This document shows positions 1 to 7,438 of a stretch of 64,000 bases of DNA, one piece after another. The stretch is from assembly GCF_018882085.1 (NCBI RefSeq), contig NZ_JACVPB010000003.1:124001-188000 (forward strand). The letters run 5' to 3'. Under the pieces are notes generated by a model. The model worked only from the letters and a program-made list of their open reading frames with translations. It searched no databases and was not told the origin of the DNA. The translations under genes were made by a program, and so were the position numbers. The stretch is from Polynucleobacter sp. AP-Reno-20A-A9. GTDB lineage: Bacteria > Pseudomonadota > Gammaproteobacteria > Burkholderiales > Burkholderiaceae. How positions within the stretch are numbered: position 1 is the stretch's first letter; every line of letters starts with the position of its first letter.

Positions 1-681
1 CCCATCTTTAAGATGAAGACAGGTATTGAAGTCAAGGTAGTAGCTGTTGGAACAGGGCAGGCATTAGATATTGGCCGTCGCGGCGATGCGGACGTGGTGT
101 TTGTTCATGACAAACCTGCTGAAGAAAAGTTTGTTGAGGAAGGCTTTTCAACTAAACGCTACGAAGTGATGTACAACGACTTCGTCCTCATTGGACCTAA
201 ATCAGATCCAGCAAAAATCGGTGGTGGTAAAGATATTCAAGTAGCCCTACAAAAAATTTCTTCAGCTCAAGCCCCGTTTATATCGCGTGCAGACAAAAGT
301 GGGACTCATGCTGCAGAACTTCGTTACTGGAAAGGTGTGGGCATCACCCCTTCCTCCAGTCAATCTTGGTATAAAGAAACAGGCTCCGGTATGGGCCCAG
401 CCCTTAATACTGCTTCTGCCATGAACGGCTACATTTTGGCTGACCGCGCTACTTGGCTCAGCTTTAAGAACCGCGGTGATCTAGTCATTCTTGTTCAAGG
501 CGACCCAAAGCTATTTAACCAATATGGTGTGATGCTAGTAAACCCAGCAAAGTTTCCTCATGTGAAAAAAGCTCAGGGTCAAGAATTTATTGACTGGCTC
601 ATTTCCAAAAACGGACAAGATGCTATTGCCAGCTACAAGATTGATGGCGAGCAACTCTTTTTCCCGAATGCCAAGAAATAA
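1..681 (+). CDS. tupA: TupA-type tungstate ABC transporter substrate-binding protein (5' end outside window)
   Basis: Periplasmic receptor of a tungstate-type ABC importer. The reading frame is open to the left edge, so the signal peptide and roughly the first 40-50 residues are missing; the ATG at 13 is internal (the frame reads PIFKMKTGIEV). The 226 visible residues carry the family stretches VVAVGTGQAL, VMYNDFVLIGP, ISRADKSGTH and an ETGSGMG loop. Its partner permease and ATPase are at 50994 and 51682, about 50 kb away next to formate dehydrogenase; in most genomes tupABC are contiguous. A strong terminator follows at 698-724. Family assignment is solid; tungstate rather than molybdate specificity is inferred from the family. 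Confidence 0.88.
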   Translation, partial: PIFKMKTGIEVKVVAVGTGQALDIGRRGDADVVFVHDKPAEEKFVEEGFSTKRYEVMYNDFVLIGPKSDPAKIGGGKDIQVALQKISSAQAPFISRADKSGTHAAELRYWKGVGITPSSSQSWYKETGSGMGPALNTASAMNGYILADRATWLSFKNRGDLVILVQGDPKLFNQYGVMLVNPAKFPHVKKAQGQEFIDWLISKNGQDAIASYKIDGEQLFFPNAKK

Positions 682-697
682 TCCTGGCTCCATCAAG

Positions 698-724
698 AAA
701 AAAGCCCGCATCTGCGGGCTTTTT
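698..724. terminator. Bidirectional Rho-independent terminator
   Basis: An 8-bp perfect stem (AGCCCGCA at 703-710, TGCGGGCT at 713-720) is flanked by an A-run on the left and a T-run on the right. It can therefore end both tupA from the left and the convergent gene at 765-1346 from the right. Confidence 0.9.
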
Positions 725-764
725 CATAACTAGCGTACTACCCAGTTATTCGTTACTTGAAGAC

Positions 765-1346
765 TTATTTCTTTGGTGTTACGAAACCAATAGCTGTGTC
801 GTCAACAAACTCAACCATGACGTCATCACCAGCTTTGAATTTCTCAAGACCTAAAACAGCTGGGTCTACCTTAACTTTTTGCTTCTCGCCGCTTGGCAAT
901 GTGAAAGTTACGATACGTGTCTTTTGATCAATTGTTGAGATCTTTACAGTTGCGTAAACAGTTTCTGTAGTCTCTTCGAAAGGCTTAGCAGAACCTTTGC
1001 CAGCGATCACAACAGAGCGCACACCTGAAACACCTGGCTTCTGATCTTTACCAACAGCAGTTAAGCCAACAGCAACTGCCTGTGCATGCTCAACCAAGAA
1101 TACGTCGCCCTTCTTAACCTTATCTAAATCATTGATAGATTTAGCAACATTCATCTGCGCCAAATTACCATTAGCATCTTTCAATACAACGATGCGTTTT
1201 TTAGCATCTACTGAATCAACTGTTGCACTCAAAACTACAACATCAGCAGCTAAAGGCAACATCTTTGCGGGCAGTTGTGCAAAAACAGAACTTGCAAAGG
1301 TAACGCCTACTGCAGCAAACAAACTAGCTAATAAAGATTTCTTCAA
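765..1346 (-). CDS. Exported protein with two tandem copies of a small beta-rich domain, unknown function
   Basis: A 193-residue protein with a clear Sec signal peptide (basic MKKS start, hydrophobic core, cleavage near SVFAQ at about residue 23). The mature part is an internal duplication: residues about 36-95 and 128-190 share the pattern ATV..(V/I)D.K.RIV..K.G.....V and both end in VG(L)/IGF after an acidic stretch. The start is a TTG at 1346, chosen because AGGAG lies 6 nt upstream and no ATG precedes the signal peptide. It is convergent with tupA and shares its terminator. I do not recognise a named family; an OB-like or SH3-like fold in the periplasm is a guess. Confidence 0.75.
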   Translation of the reverse strand: MKKSLLASLFAAVGVTFASSVFAQLPAKMLPLAADVVVLSATVDSVDAKKRIVVLKDANGNLAQMNVAKSINDLDKVKKGDVFLVEHAQAVAVGLTAVGKDQKPGVSGVRSVVIAGKGSAKPFEETTETVYATVKISTIDQKTRIVTFTLPSGEKQKVKVDPAVLGLEKFKAGDDVMVEFVDDTAIGFVTPKK

Positions 1347-1509
1347 GATAACTCCTAATTGAGTAAAAGGTTTTGGACGAGCTCAATCTAGAGCCACAAT
1401 TCATTGTAACCATGGAATGGGGCAGTTTTTGTATGGAATCGAACCATCCTCACTCCCGTCGATATTTGGTAAATTAGGTTGAAATTGGCACTTGGAGGCG
1501 CTGGGAATC

Positions 1510-1941
1510 TTGGAAATACTGACTAAACCCTGGAAAGAAGCTGAGGAGGACGCCTTTTTGGTGCGTCAAGAGGTCTTCATACGGGAGCAAAAGGTTCCAG
1601 CAAAGCTTGAATTAGACGAATTTGACCCCTCTGCGGCCCATGCCCTAGCCTACCAAGCAGCGCACTGTATTGGCACCGGCCGATTGGTTGATTTAGGCGG
1701 CGGATTATTTCAAATTGGACGCATGGCTGTCTTAGCCCAATTCAGAAATCAGGGGGTAGGAAGGCAAATCCTAGAGAGGTTAGTTCATCTAGCCCGATCT
1801 CAAGGAGCGGAGTCTATCGTCTTGCACTCCCAAGTAAACGCTATACCCTTCTATGAAAAACTAGGCTTTCAGACACAGGGGTCTACTTACAGCGAAGCTG
1901 GGATTACTCATCGTAATATGATTCTCTTATTGCCCAACTAG
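1510..1941 (+). CDS. GNAT family N-acetyltransferase (ElaA/YjcF-like)
   Basis: Predicted acetyl-CoA-dependent N-acyltransferase of 143 residues. The N-terminal VRQEVFIREQKVP is typical of the ElaA/YjcF subgroup, IGRMAVLAQFRNQGVGRQIL is the acetyl-CoA pyrophosphate-binding motif (RxxGxG/A), and NAIPFYEKLGFQ is the usual C-terminal motif. No ATG is available at the N terminus; TTG 1510 is preferred because GGAGG lies at 1494-1498, though an in-frame TTG at 1492 is also possible. It is 12 nt upstream of the thioesterase gene and probably co-transcribed with it. The substrate is unknown. Confidence 0.85.
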   Translation: MEILTKPWKEAEEDAFLVRQEVFIREQKVPAKLELDEFDPSAAHALAYQAAHCIGTGRLVDLGGGLFQIGRMAVLAQFRNQGVGRQILERLVHLARSQGAESIVLHSQVNAIPFYEKLGFQTQGSTYSEAGITHRNMILLLPN

Positions 1942-1953
1942 TTTTACCGATCA

Positions 1954-2388
1954 ATGACAACCATCCACAATCCAAATCCCGCCGTCTCTACTTATACCCA
2001 TCGAGTCTGCTACTCGGATACAGATGCAGCAGGCTTTGTCTATCACGGCCGTTATCTAGAGATTTTTGAACGCAGCCGTGCAGAGTGGCTTGCACAAAGA
2101 GGCTTAAGCCCTACCAAACTAGTTAACGAACTCAATATCGTGATGCCTGTGCGTGAACTCACCATGAACTTCTATAAGCCAGGTCGCTTGGATGACATTC
2201 TTTACATTGATCAGGTAATTGAGCATCGCGGTCGCACTCAGATATCAGTAAAACAAACTGCGCAGAGAAAAGTTCTTGGGAGTGATGATTTAGAAACCAT
2301 TGCCAGCGCGGTATTGCATATCGTCTGCGTCGATACCAATACCCTTAAACCTAAGGCATGGCCTGATGGATTATTTCTTGCTGAGTGA
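1954..2388 (+). CDS. YbgC-type acyl-CoA thioesterase (4HBT hotdog fold)
   Basis: Cytosolic hotdog-fold thioesterase of 144 residues. The signature SDTDAAGFVYHGRY at about residues 21-34 contains the Asp (about Asp24) that acts as catalytic residue in the 4-hydroxybenzoyl-CoA thioesterase/YbgC group. Length is normal. It follows the GNAT gene closely and its stop is 20 nt before the next start, so the three genes from 1510 to 2987 probably form one transcript. It is not next to tol-pal genes, so the usual YbgC link to cell-envelope lipid metabolism cannot be assumed. Confidence 0.88.
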   Translation: MTTIHNPNPAVSTYTHRVCYSDTDAAGFVYHGRYLEIFERSRAEWLAQRGLSPTKLVNELNIVMPVRELTMNFYKPGRLDDILYIDQVIEHRGRTQISVKQTAQRKVLGSDDLETIASAVLHIVCVDTNTLKPKAWPDGLFLAE

Positions 2389-2408
2389 TATTGGCAATGG
2401 AGAGCAAT

Positions 2409-2987
2409 ATGTCTAATGGAAAATTACTGACCTTTGTTAAAGAACTCAGCCTGCTACTTGAGCAAAAGCCAGGCGAAGAGATTATTTTTACGAAAGGCAA
2501 GAAATTATTAGAGAAACTAATTGCAGTGGATGATTGGTTACCAGAAGAGTTCACCAAACCCCATCCGCAGTATTACCAGCAATACCTTTTATATGCCGAC
2601 CCCTTGGATCGATTCTCTGTGGTGAGTTTCGTTTGGGGACCAGGCCAAAAAACACCGCTACACAATCACACGGCATGGGGAATGATCGGTCAGTTGCGTG
2701 GCCAAGAAACAGGCACCCCATACTATCGACAAGCTGATGCCAGCTTTAAAGCGGGTAAGGCATGCGTTAGTTTGCCTGGTCACGTGGATACCGTATCTCC
2801 AGATACGCACGACATTCACGTAGTCGAAAATAGCTTAAGCGACAAGACTTCGATCAGCATTCATGTGTATGGAGGCAATATTGGCCGTATTCATCGCTCG
2901 GTATTTGATCCTGCAACTGGTGCAGAAAAGTCATTTGTCTCCGGTTATGCCAATACTCTCGTGCCCAACCTCTGGAATCCAGCGTAA
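2409..2987 (+). CDS. Thiol dioxygenase of the cysteine/3-mercaptopropionate dioxygenase family
   Basis: Non-haem Fe(II) cupin enzyme of 192 residues predicted to oxidise a small thiol to its sulfinate. The start ATG 2409 has GGAGAG 5 nt upstream; in-frame GTG 2385 and ATG 2397 lack this. Metal ligands are His85 and His87 (LHNHT) and His137 (HDIHVVEN). The second-sphere Ser150-His152-Tyr154 triad and Arg163 have the spacing I know for bacterial 3-mercaptopropionate dioxygenase (Ser155, His157, Tyr159 and Arg168 in the Azotobacter enzyme), and the Cys that forms the Cys-Tyr crosslink in mammalian CDO is absent. A four-domain rhodanese of the kind found beside such dioxygenases is at 7439. The mercaptopropionate assignment over cysteine is an inference. 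Confidence 0.8.
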   Translation: MSNGKLLTFVKELSLLLEQKPGEEIIFTKGKKLLEKLIAVDDWLPEEFTKPHPQYYQQYLLYADPLDRFSVVSFVWGPGQKTPLHNHTAWGMIGQLRGQETGTPYYRQADASFKAGKACVSLPGHVDTVSPDTHDIHVVENSLSDKTSISIHVYGGNIGRIHRSVFDPATGAEKSFVSGYANTLVPNLWNPA

Positions 2988-3069
2988 TTCTCTAATTAAT
3001 CAGCTTTTGGGGTTGATGACTTAAAATAGGAGCTCTTACTGCAAACGCCCTAGCGTGGCAGCTCACCCC

Positions 3070-3107
3070 ATTGACCGGGATAGTCGTTTAATTGAATACG
3101 GGTCAAT
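3070..3107 (+). promoter_or_regulatory. Inverted repeat in the helicase 5' leader
   Basis: ATTGACC at 3070-3076 and GGTCAAT at 3101-3107 are perfect inverted copies separated by 24 nt, 16 nt upstream of the helicase ATG. It could be a leader hairpin or an operator. The whole 2988-3122 gap is otherwise featureless. Confidence 0.35.
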
Positions 3108-3122
3108 ACTTTATTGGCCCCT

Positions 3123-4403
3123 ATGTTATTCACAGATCTTGGTTTATCAGAACCCATTCTTCGCGCTATTGCTGAAGAAGGCTACACCAGCCCCACCCCG
3201 ATTCAAGCAAAATCGATTCCCGCTGTCTTAAAAGGCGGCGATCTTTTAGCTGCCGCACAAACGGGCACAGGAAAAACTGCCGGTTTTACACTCCCCATTC
3301 TGCAGCGCCTCACCTCTTCAAAGCCTAGCTCAGGCAAACGTCTGTTACGCGTACTCATTCTGACGCCAACACGAGAATTAGCCGCTCAAGTCCAAGAGTC
3401 TGTTGTGACTTATGGCAAATACACTGGCTTGAAGTCCACTGTGATTTTTGGCGGTGTTGGCGCTAATCCGCAAATTAAAGCGATTGCTGGTGGCTTGGAT
3501 ATTTTGGTAGCCACACCTGGTCGCCTATTGGATCTCATGTCACAAAATTGTGTCTCACTCAATGACATCGAAATTTTAGTGCTCGATGAAGCCGACCGTA
3601 TGCTTGATATGGGCTTCTTACGTGATATTAAAAAGATCTTAGCCGCCTTGCCCAAGAAGCGTCAAAATCTTTTATTCTCAGCAACCTTTTCTACTGAAAT
3701 TAAACAATTAGCAGACGGCTTGCTCAATTCGCCTGAGTTGATTGAGGTGGCTCGTAGTAATAGTGCTAATGAAGCCATTGCCCAATTGATTCATCCGGTT
3801 GATAGAACCAAGAAACACCCTCTACTAGCCCATCTCATTAAGACCAACGACTGGAAGCAGGTACTGGTCTTTACGCGTACCAAGCATGGCGCGAATAAGC
3901 TGGTTACTCAGTTAGAAAATGATGGCATCACTAGTATGGCTATTCATGGCAATAAAAGCCAAAGCGCTCGTACCAAAGCATTGGCTGATTTCAAGGCTGG
4001 TAAATTAACTGCATTAGTTGCTACCGACATTGCTGCACGCGGTATTGATATTGACCAACTCCCTCACGTAGTGAACTACGACCTGCCAAACGTTTCTGAA
4101 GATTACGTACATCGCATTGGTCGTACTGGTCGCGCAGGCTCAAATGGTGTAGCAGTCTCTCTGGTGTGCGTTGATGAACATCAGATGCTCAGAGATATTG
4201 AGAAACTCATTAAACAAAAGCTACCGCAAGAAGTGATTGCCGGTTTTGAACCAGATCCAAATGCCGTGGCTCAACCGATTCAGCTGCGCAGTCAGCAACA
4301 CCAGCAATCTCGCAAACCAAGACCTGCTGGCGCAGGCGGAACTCAAGCGAAGAAAGCTCCTGCCAAGCGCAGCAGTCAACCCAAAAGAAGTTTTAGTCGC
4401 TAA
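3123..4403 (+). CDS. rhlE: RhlE-type DEAD-box ATP-dependent RNA helicase
   Basis: Cytosolic RNA helicase of 426 residues, likely acting in rRNA maturation or mRNA turnover. All core motifs are visible: Q motif [14 protein letters not shown] and PTPIQ near the N terminus, Walker A AQTGTGKT at residues 45-52, [20 protein letters not shown], then ARGIDID and [10 protein letters not shown] in the second RecA domain. The tail after about residue 375 is rich in Gln, Lys, Arg and Ala and probably disordered, as is usual for RhlE proteins. ATG 3123 starts the Q-motif region correctly; an upstream in-frame TTG at 3114 is unlikely. No convincing terminator follows. Confidence 0.93.
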   Translation: MLFTDLGLSEPILRAIAEEGYTSPTPIQAKSIPAVLKGGDLLAAAQTGTGKTAGFTLPILQRLTSSKPSSGKRLLRVLILTPTRELAAQVQESVVTYGKYTGLKSTVIFGGVGANPQIKAIAGGLDILVATPGRLLDLMSQNCVSLNDIEILVLDEADRMLDMGFLRDIKKILAALPKKRQNLLFSATFSTEIKQLADGLLNSPELIEVARSNSANEAIAQLIHPVDRTKKHPLLAHLIKTNDWKQVLVFTRTKHGANKLVTQLENDGITSMAIHGNKSQSARTKALADFKAGKLTALVATDIAARGIDIDQLPHVVNYDLPNVSEDYVHRIGRTGRAGSNGVAVSLVCVDEHQMLRDIEKLIKQKLPQEVIAGFEPDPNAVAQPIQLRSQQHQQSRKPRPAGAGGTQAKKAPAKRSSQPKRSFSR

Positions 4404-4468
4404 AACAACTTGTGTTTAGCTTATTGACATGATCCAGACCTGATTTGGTTGATCTACGAAGGGTCTCA

Positions 4469-5350
4469 TTATTTATTTTTTAAATTAAAGACGCTTGAGA
4501 AATCCAGCTGGCCATTACCTGCTTTGCTGTGATTATCGTAAAGTTGCTGCGCTAATTTTCCGAGGGGAATACTAGCATCGAGATTTTCTGCATTCTCTAC
4601 CGCCAAGCCTAAGTCCTTAAGCATGAGATCCACACCAAAACCACCGGCGTAACCTTTTGAAGAAGGCACGTTTTCCATTACGCCGGGACAAGGGTTATAT
4701 AGCTCCAAAGCCCAGTTGCGGCCCGAACTCTTGGACATGATGTCAGACAGTACTTTAGGATCCATGCCGTTCGCGATGCCCAAACGCAGCGCCTCACTCG
4801 TTCCTAACATCTGAATGCCTAACATCATGTTGTTGCAGACTTTGACGGTCTGACCCGCTCCATTGCCCCCGGCATGAAAGATATTCTTACCCATCTTTTC
4901 TAATAAAGGGCGCGCGCACTCAACAGCACTTTCTTCGCCGCCAACCATAAACGTTAAAGTGCCTGCTTGCGCACCTGCAGTCCCGCCTGAGACTGGGGCA
5001 TCAATCATGGCAAAGCCTTTTGCCTTAGCAGCGATAGCAACTGCTTGAGCCACCTTAGGTGAAATCGTTGAGCAATCAATCAGTAGTGTTTTAGGATTTG
5101 CACTTGCCAATAAACCAGCATCACCAAGATATAAACCCTCGACATGGCGAGAAGCTGGCAACATGCTGATCAATACATCGGCATCTTTTGCGGTGTCATT
5201 GGCGTTAGTTGCAACACTACCCCCTGCGGCTGCAAAGACATCAAGCTGACTCTTCACTAAATCAAAGCCTGTAACTTGATGCCCTGCTTGTAATAAATTC
5301 AGAGCCATTGGTAAGCCCATATTGCCAAGCCCAATAAATCCAATTTTCAT
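4469..5350 (-). CDS. mmsB: 3-hydroxyisobutyrate dehydrogenase family NAD(P)-dependent oxidoreductase
   Basis: Beta-hydroxyacid dehydrogenase of 293 residues that would oxidise 3-hydroxyisobutyrate or a related short 3-hydroxyacid. The N-terminal Rossmann motif GFIGLGNMGLPMA, the substrate-binding DAPVSGGTAGA segment and the KVCNNMMLG segment holding the catalytic Lys are all present, and the length is typical. The assignment as MmsB is by family; no other valine-degradation gene is adjacent, so tartronate semialdehyde or another hydroxyacid remains possible. It lies 32 nt downstream of the small cupin gene on the same strand. Confidence 0.85.
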   Translation of the reverse strand: MKIGFIGLGNMGLPMALNLLQAGHQVTGFDLVKSQLDVFAAAGGSVATNANDTAKDADVLISMLPASRHVEGLYLGDAGLLASANPKTLLIDCSTISPKVAQAVAIAAKAKGFAMIDAPVSGGTAGAQAGTLTFMVGGEESAVECARPLLEKMGKNIFHAGGNGAGQTVKVCNNMMLGIQMLGTSEALRLGIANGMDPKVLSDIMSKSSGRNWALELYNPCPGVMENVPSSKGYAGGFGVDLMLKDLGLAVENAENLDASIPLGKLAQQLYDNHSKAGNGQLDFSSVFNLKNK

Positions 5351-5382
5351 ATCATTCTCAATTTCTTAATATTGTTTATTGT

Positions 5383-5652
5383 TTATTGTTTTCTAGAGGC
5401 CAGGTATTTCACTCCCTCAGGTCCATAGGACTCAGAATGCACCTCTTTAAATCCTAGCTCAAAAACATCACCAGTCTTGTAGGCACTACTCTTTCCATTA
5501 ATGGTGATTTCAATACTACCCTCAATTACTAGCGCCCTCACTTCAAAAGGATGCTCGTGATTGCCAAGCTGACCGTTAGGGACTTGCTGCACCTCTACCG
5601 GCTCAGGAAATCCGTCCTGCTGAAGCAGCAGCTGAAATTGCTCAGTATTCAT
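5383..5652 (-). CDS. Small single-domain cupin protein
   Basis: An 89-residue cupin_2-type protein. The core shows GNHEHPFEVRALVIEGSIEI and a second part FKEVHSESYG, giving His residues spaced as in metal-binding cupins (HEH and a later H). There is no signal peptide. It is divergent from the DUF1330-like gene at 5713 and precedes the 3-hydroxyisobutyrate dehydrogenase gene on the same strand. Function is unknown; small stand-alone cupins may be enzymes or ligand sensors. Confidence 0.78.
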   Translation of the reverse strand: MNTEQFQLLLQQDGFPEPVEVQQVPNGQLGNHEHPFEVRALVIEGSIEITINGKSSAYKTGDVFELGFKEVHSESYGPEGVKYLASRKQ

Positions 5653-5712
5653 GTCCTAACTATAGCGTGGATATACTCTCTTAGCATTCGGCAATCTATT
5701 TAAGGAGTCGTG

Positions 5713-6003
5713 ATGGTAAAAGTTATTGGATTAATGGAGCTCATGGATCAAGGCGCATTTGAACAATATCGCTCCCAAGTGGGTCAAACAGTTGAACTCT
5801 ATCAGGGCTCCATCAAAAACCGCGGTTCAGTTGCGGAACAGTTTTGGAATGAATTGGGGATTGCACCCTTTAGTACTTTTGTGGAACTCGAGTTTCCTGA
5901 AGTACAGGATGCTCATGCTTGGGCTACTAGCCCTGAATATCAAGCGCTAGTACCCATTCGCAGCAAGGCAATGAAGCTAACCCTGTTTAGCGTTGTCATC
6001 TAA
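5713..6003 (+). CDS. DUF1330 family protein (ferredoxin-like alpha/beta fold)
   Basis: A 96-residue cytosolic protein with the DUF1330 layout: N-terminal strand KVIGLMELMD, YRSQVGQTVELYQG, central VELEFPEVQDAHAWATSPEYQAL and a C-terminal hydrophobic strand. The Phe/Trp..SPEYQ.L segment is the family hallmark. ATG 5713 has AAGGAG at 5702-5707; an overlapping GTG at 5710 is less well placed. No function is established for the family. Confidence 0.82.
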   Translation: MVKVIGLMELMDQGAFEQYRSQVGQTVELYQGSIKNRGSVAEQFWNELGIAPFSTFVELEFPEVQDAHAWATSPEYQALVPIRSKAMKLTLFSVVI

Positions 6004-6036
6004 AAAGAATATTGAATATGTAATTTGCCAATAAAA

Positions 6037-6062
6037 AAGCCTAGCTCGAAAAAGCTAGGCTT
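6037..6062. terminator. Convergent Rho-independent terminator
   Basis: Perfect 10-bp stem AAGCCTAGCT (6037-6046) and AGCTAGGCTT (6053-6062) with a six-base CGAAAA loop. A-rich left flank and short T-run allow use from both sides, between the DUF1330 gene and the leftward histone-like gene. Confidence 0.85.
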
Positions 6063-6084
6063 ATCAATCAGTCTGGAGTGAGAA

Positions 6085-6273
6085 TTACTTCTTAGCTTCC
6101 ATCGCTTCTTTAGCGGCCGTGATTTCTTTACGACGCTCCTTGCAGGCACCAGCGATTTCTTGCAAGGCCTTACGTGCGCGAGCAGCAGATGCCTTAATAC
6201 CTTTTTCAATAAATTTTTCGTTTTCAGCTTTGTAAGTTTCAAAAGCAGCCAACAATGTATCGTGTTGTGACAT
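6085..6273 (-). CDS. Small basic histone H1/Hc1-like protein
   Basis: A 62-residue, Lys/Arg/Ala-rich, predicted helical protein. ATG 6273 is preferred to an upstream in-frame codon because AGGAG lies a few bases before it. The central segment GIKASAARARKALQEIAG followed by CKERRKEITAAKEA resembles the Hc1-type bacterial histone-like family (repeated AA.R.R and RKE.....K). The likely role is nucleoid binding or modulation, inferred from composition and this pattern only. It is divergent from the frameshifted Bug gene and its promoter region holds a 9-bp inverted repeat. Confidence 0.7.
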   Translation of the reverse strand: MSQHDTLLAAFETYKAENEKFIEKGIKASAARARKALQEIAGACKERRKEITAAKEAMEAKK

Positions 6274-6300
6274 CTCATCTCCTATTAACAAATGAATATT

Positions 6301-6324
6301 TATACTGACAGCCCGGTCAGTATA
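6301..6324. promoter_or_regulatory. Perfect 9-bp inverted repeat, candidate repressor operator
   Basis: TATACTGAC at 6301-6309 and GTCAGTATA at 6316-6324, six-base spacer, in the 160-nt divergent region between the histone-like gene and the Bug pseudogene. No T-run follows, so it is not a terminator. Geometry resembles a TetR/GntR-type operator. Confidence 0.5.
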
Positions 6325-6433
6325 TCCCTATAAAAACCATAGAAAATCGCTCCCTAAATCAGGGATAACTCTTATATTGCGGGGTTAAGCCAAAATAGAC
6401 CTATAAATCTTATAAATACACTGGAGACACATA

Positions 6434-7403
6434 ATGTTCAGAAATATCCTGGCAATACTGGTCGGGAGCCTCATTGGGCTGTCCGCTAGTGCCCAAACTA
6501 GCTCTTGGCCGGCCCCTAACAAGCCAATTACCTTTATTAACCCCTTCCCACCAGGCGGGGCTGTGGATGCCTTTGGACGCCCTTTAGCAAAGCAGCTCTC
6601 AACACAGCTAAATGACGCGATCGTGGTTGATAACCGGGGCGGTGCAGGTGGAACCTTGGGTGCCGCAGTTGCAGCAAAAATGGCACCGGATGGCTATACC
6701 TGGCTTCTTGGTGCAGTGCATCACTCCATTGCCCCAAGCATGTATACAAACCTCTCATATGACATCACCAAGGATTTTGAGCCAGTCGCAATGATTGCTA
6801 GCGTTCCTCATGTCATTGTTGTGAACCCAAACAAGTTTCCAAAAAATGATTTGAAATCCATCATGGCGGAGATTCGGAAGTACCCAGGAAAATATAACTA
6901 CGCTTCTACAGGCAATGGCACTTCGCAGCATTTAACAGGCGAACTCTTTAAGCTGCAAAACAAATTATTCATCACCCACATTCCCTATCGCGGAACAGGT
7001 CCTGCCCTTCAGGATCTTGTTGCAGGTCAAGTGGATATGATGTTTGATACCTTGGCAGGTGCAGCACCATAAAAATGGTCAGCTTATTGCAGTTGCTGTT
7101 GCAACCCCCAAAAGAGTGGATGCATTTCCAAATGTCCCAACTGCTCAAGAGTTGGGAATCTCTAATTTCATCGTATCTAGTTGGTATGCTTTGTGGGCAA
7201 TCAAGGGAACACCCAAAGACATTGTCGACAAGATGAGTGCCGAAACGCAGATAGCGCTTGCTTCACCTGATATTAAGGAGCGCTGGGCAGCTATGGGTGC
7301 AAGCGTGCCTAAGATGACGCGCCCTGAACTGGCCGCCTACATCAATCAAGAGGTGGTGCGCTGGGGTGAGGTAGTCAAAAAATCCGGCGCCAAGTTAGAC
7401 TAA
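6434..7403 (+). pseudogene. Bug/TctC-family tripartite tricarboxylate transporter receptor, frameshifted
   Basis: Periplasmic solute receptor of the Bug family, about 322 residues if intact. The first frame (6434-7072) gives a signal peptide ending SASAQ, then PITFINPFPPGGAVDAFGR and, at the end, AGQVDMMFDTLAGAAP followed at once by TAA. Family homology resumes in another frame at about 7060 (KNGQLIAVAVATPKRVDAFP) and runs to the normal C terminus KKSGAKLD at 7403. A net two-base loss or one-base gain near 7068-7075 explains this. Both halves look otherwise intact, so the lesion is recent, a base-call error, or (less likely) translationally bypassed. The rhodanese gene follows 35 nt later. 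Confidence 0.85.
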
Positions 7404-7438
7404 AAGATATTCATTAAATTAAAAATTCAAGAGACAGC

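Noticed and set aside
7044-7090. Programmed frameshift in the Bug gene
   Set aside because: No slippery heptamer or stimulatory hairpin is visible, and Bug genes are not known to need frameshifting; mutation or error is simpler.
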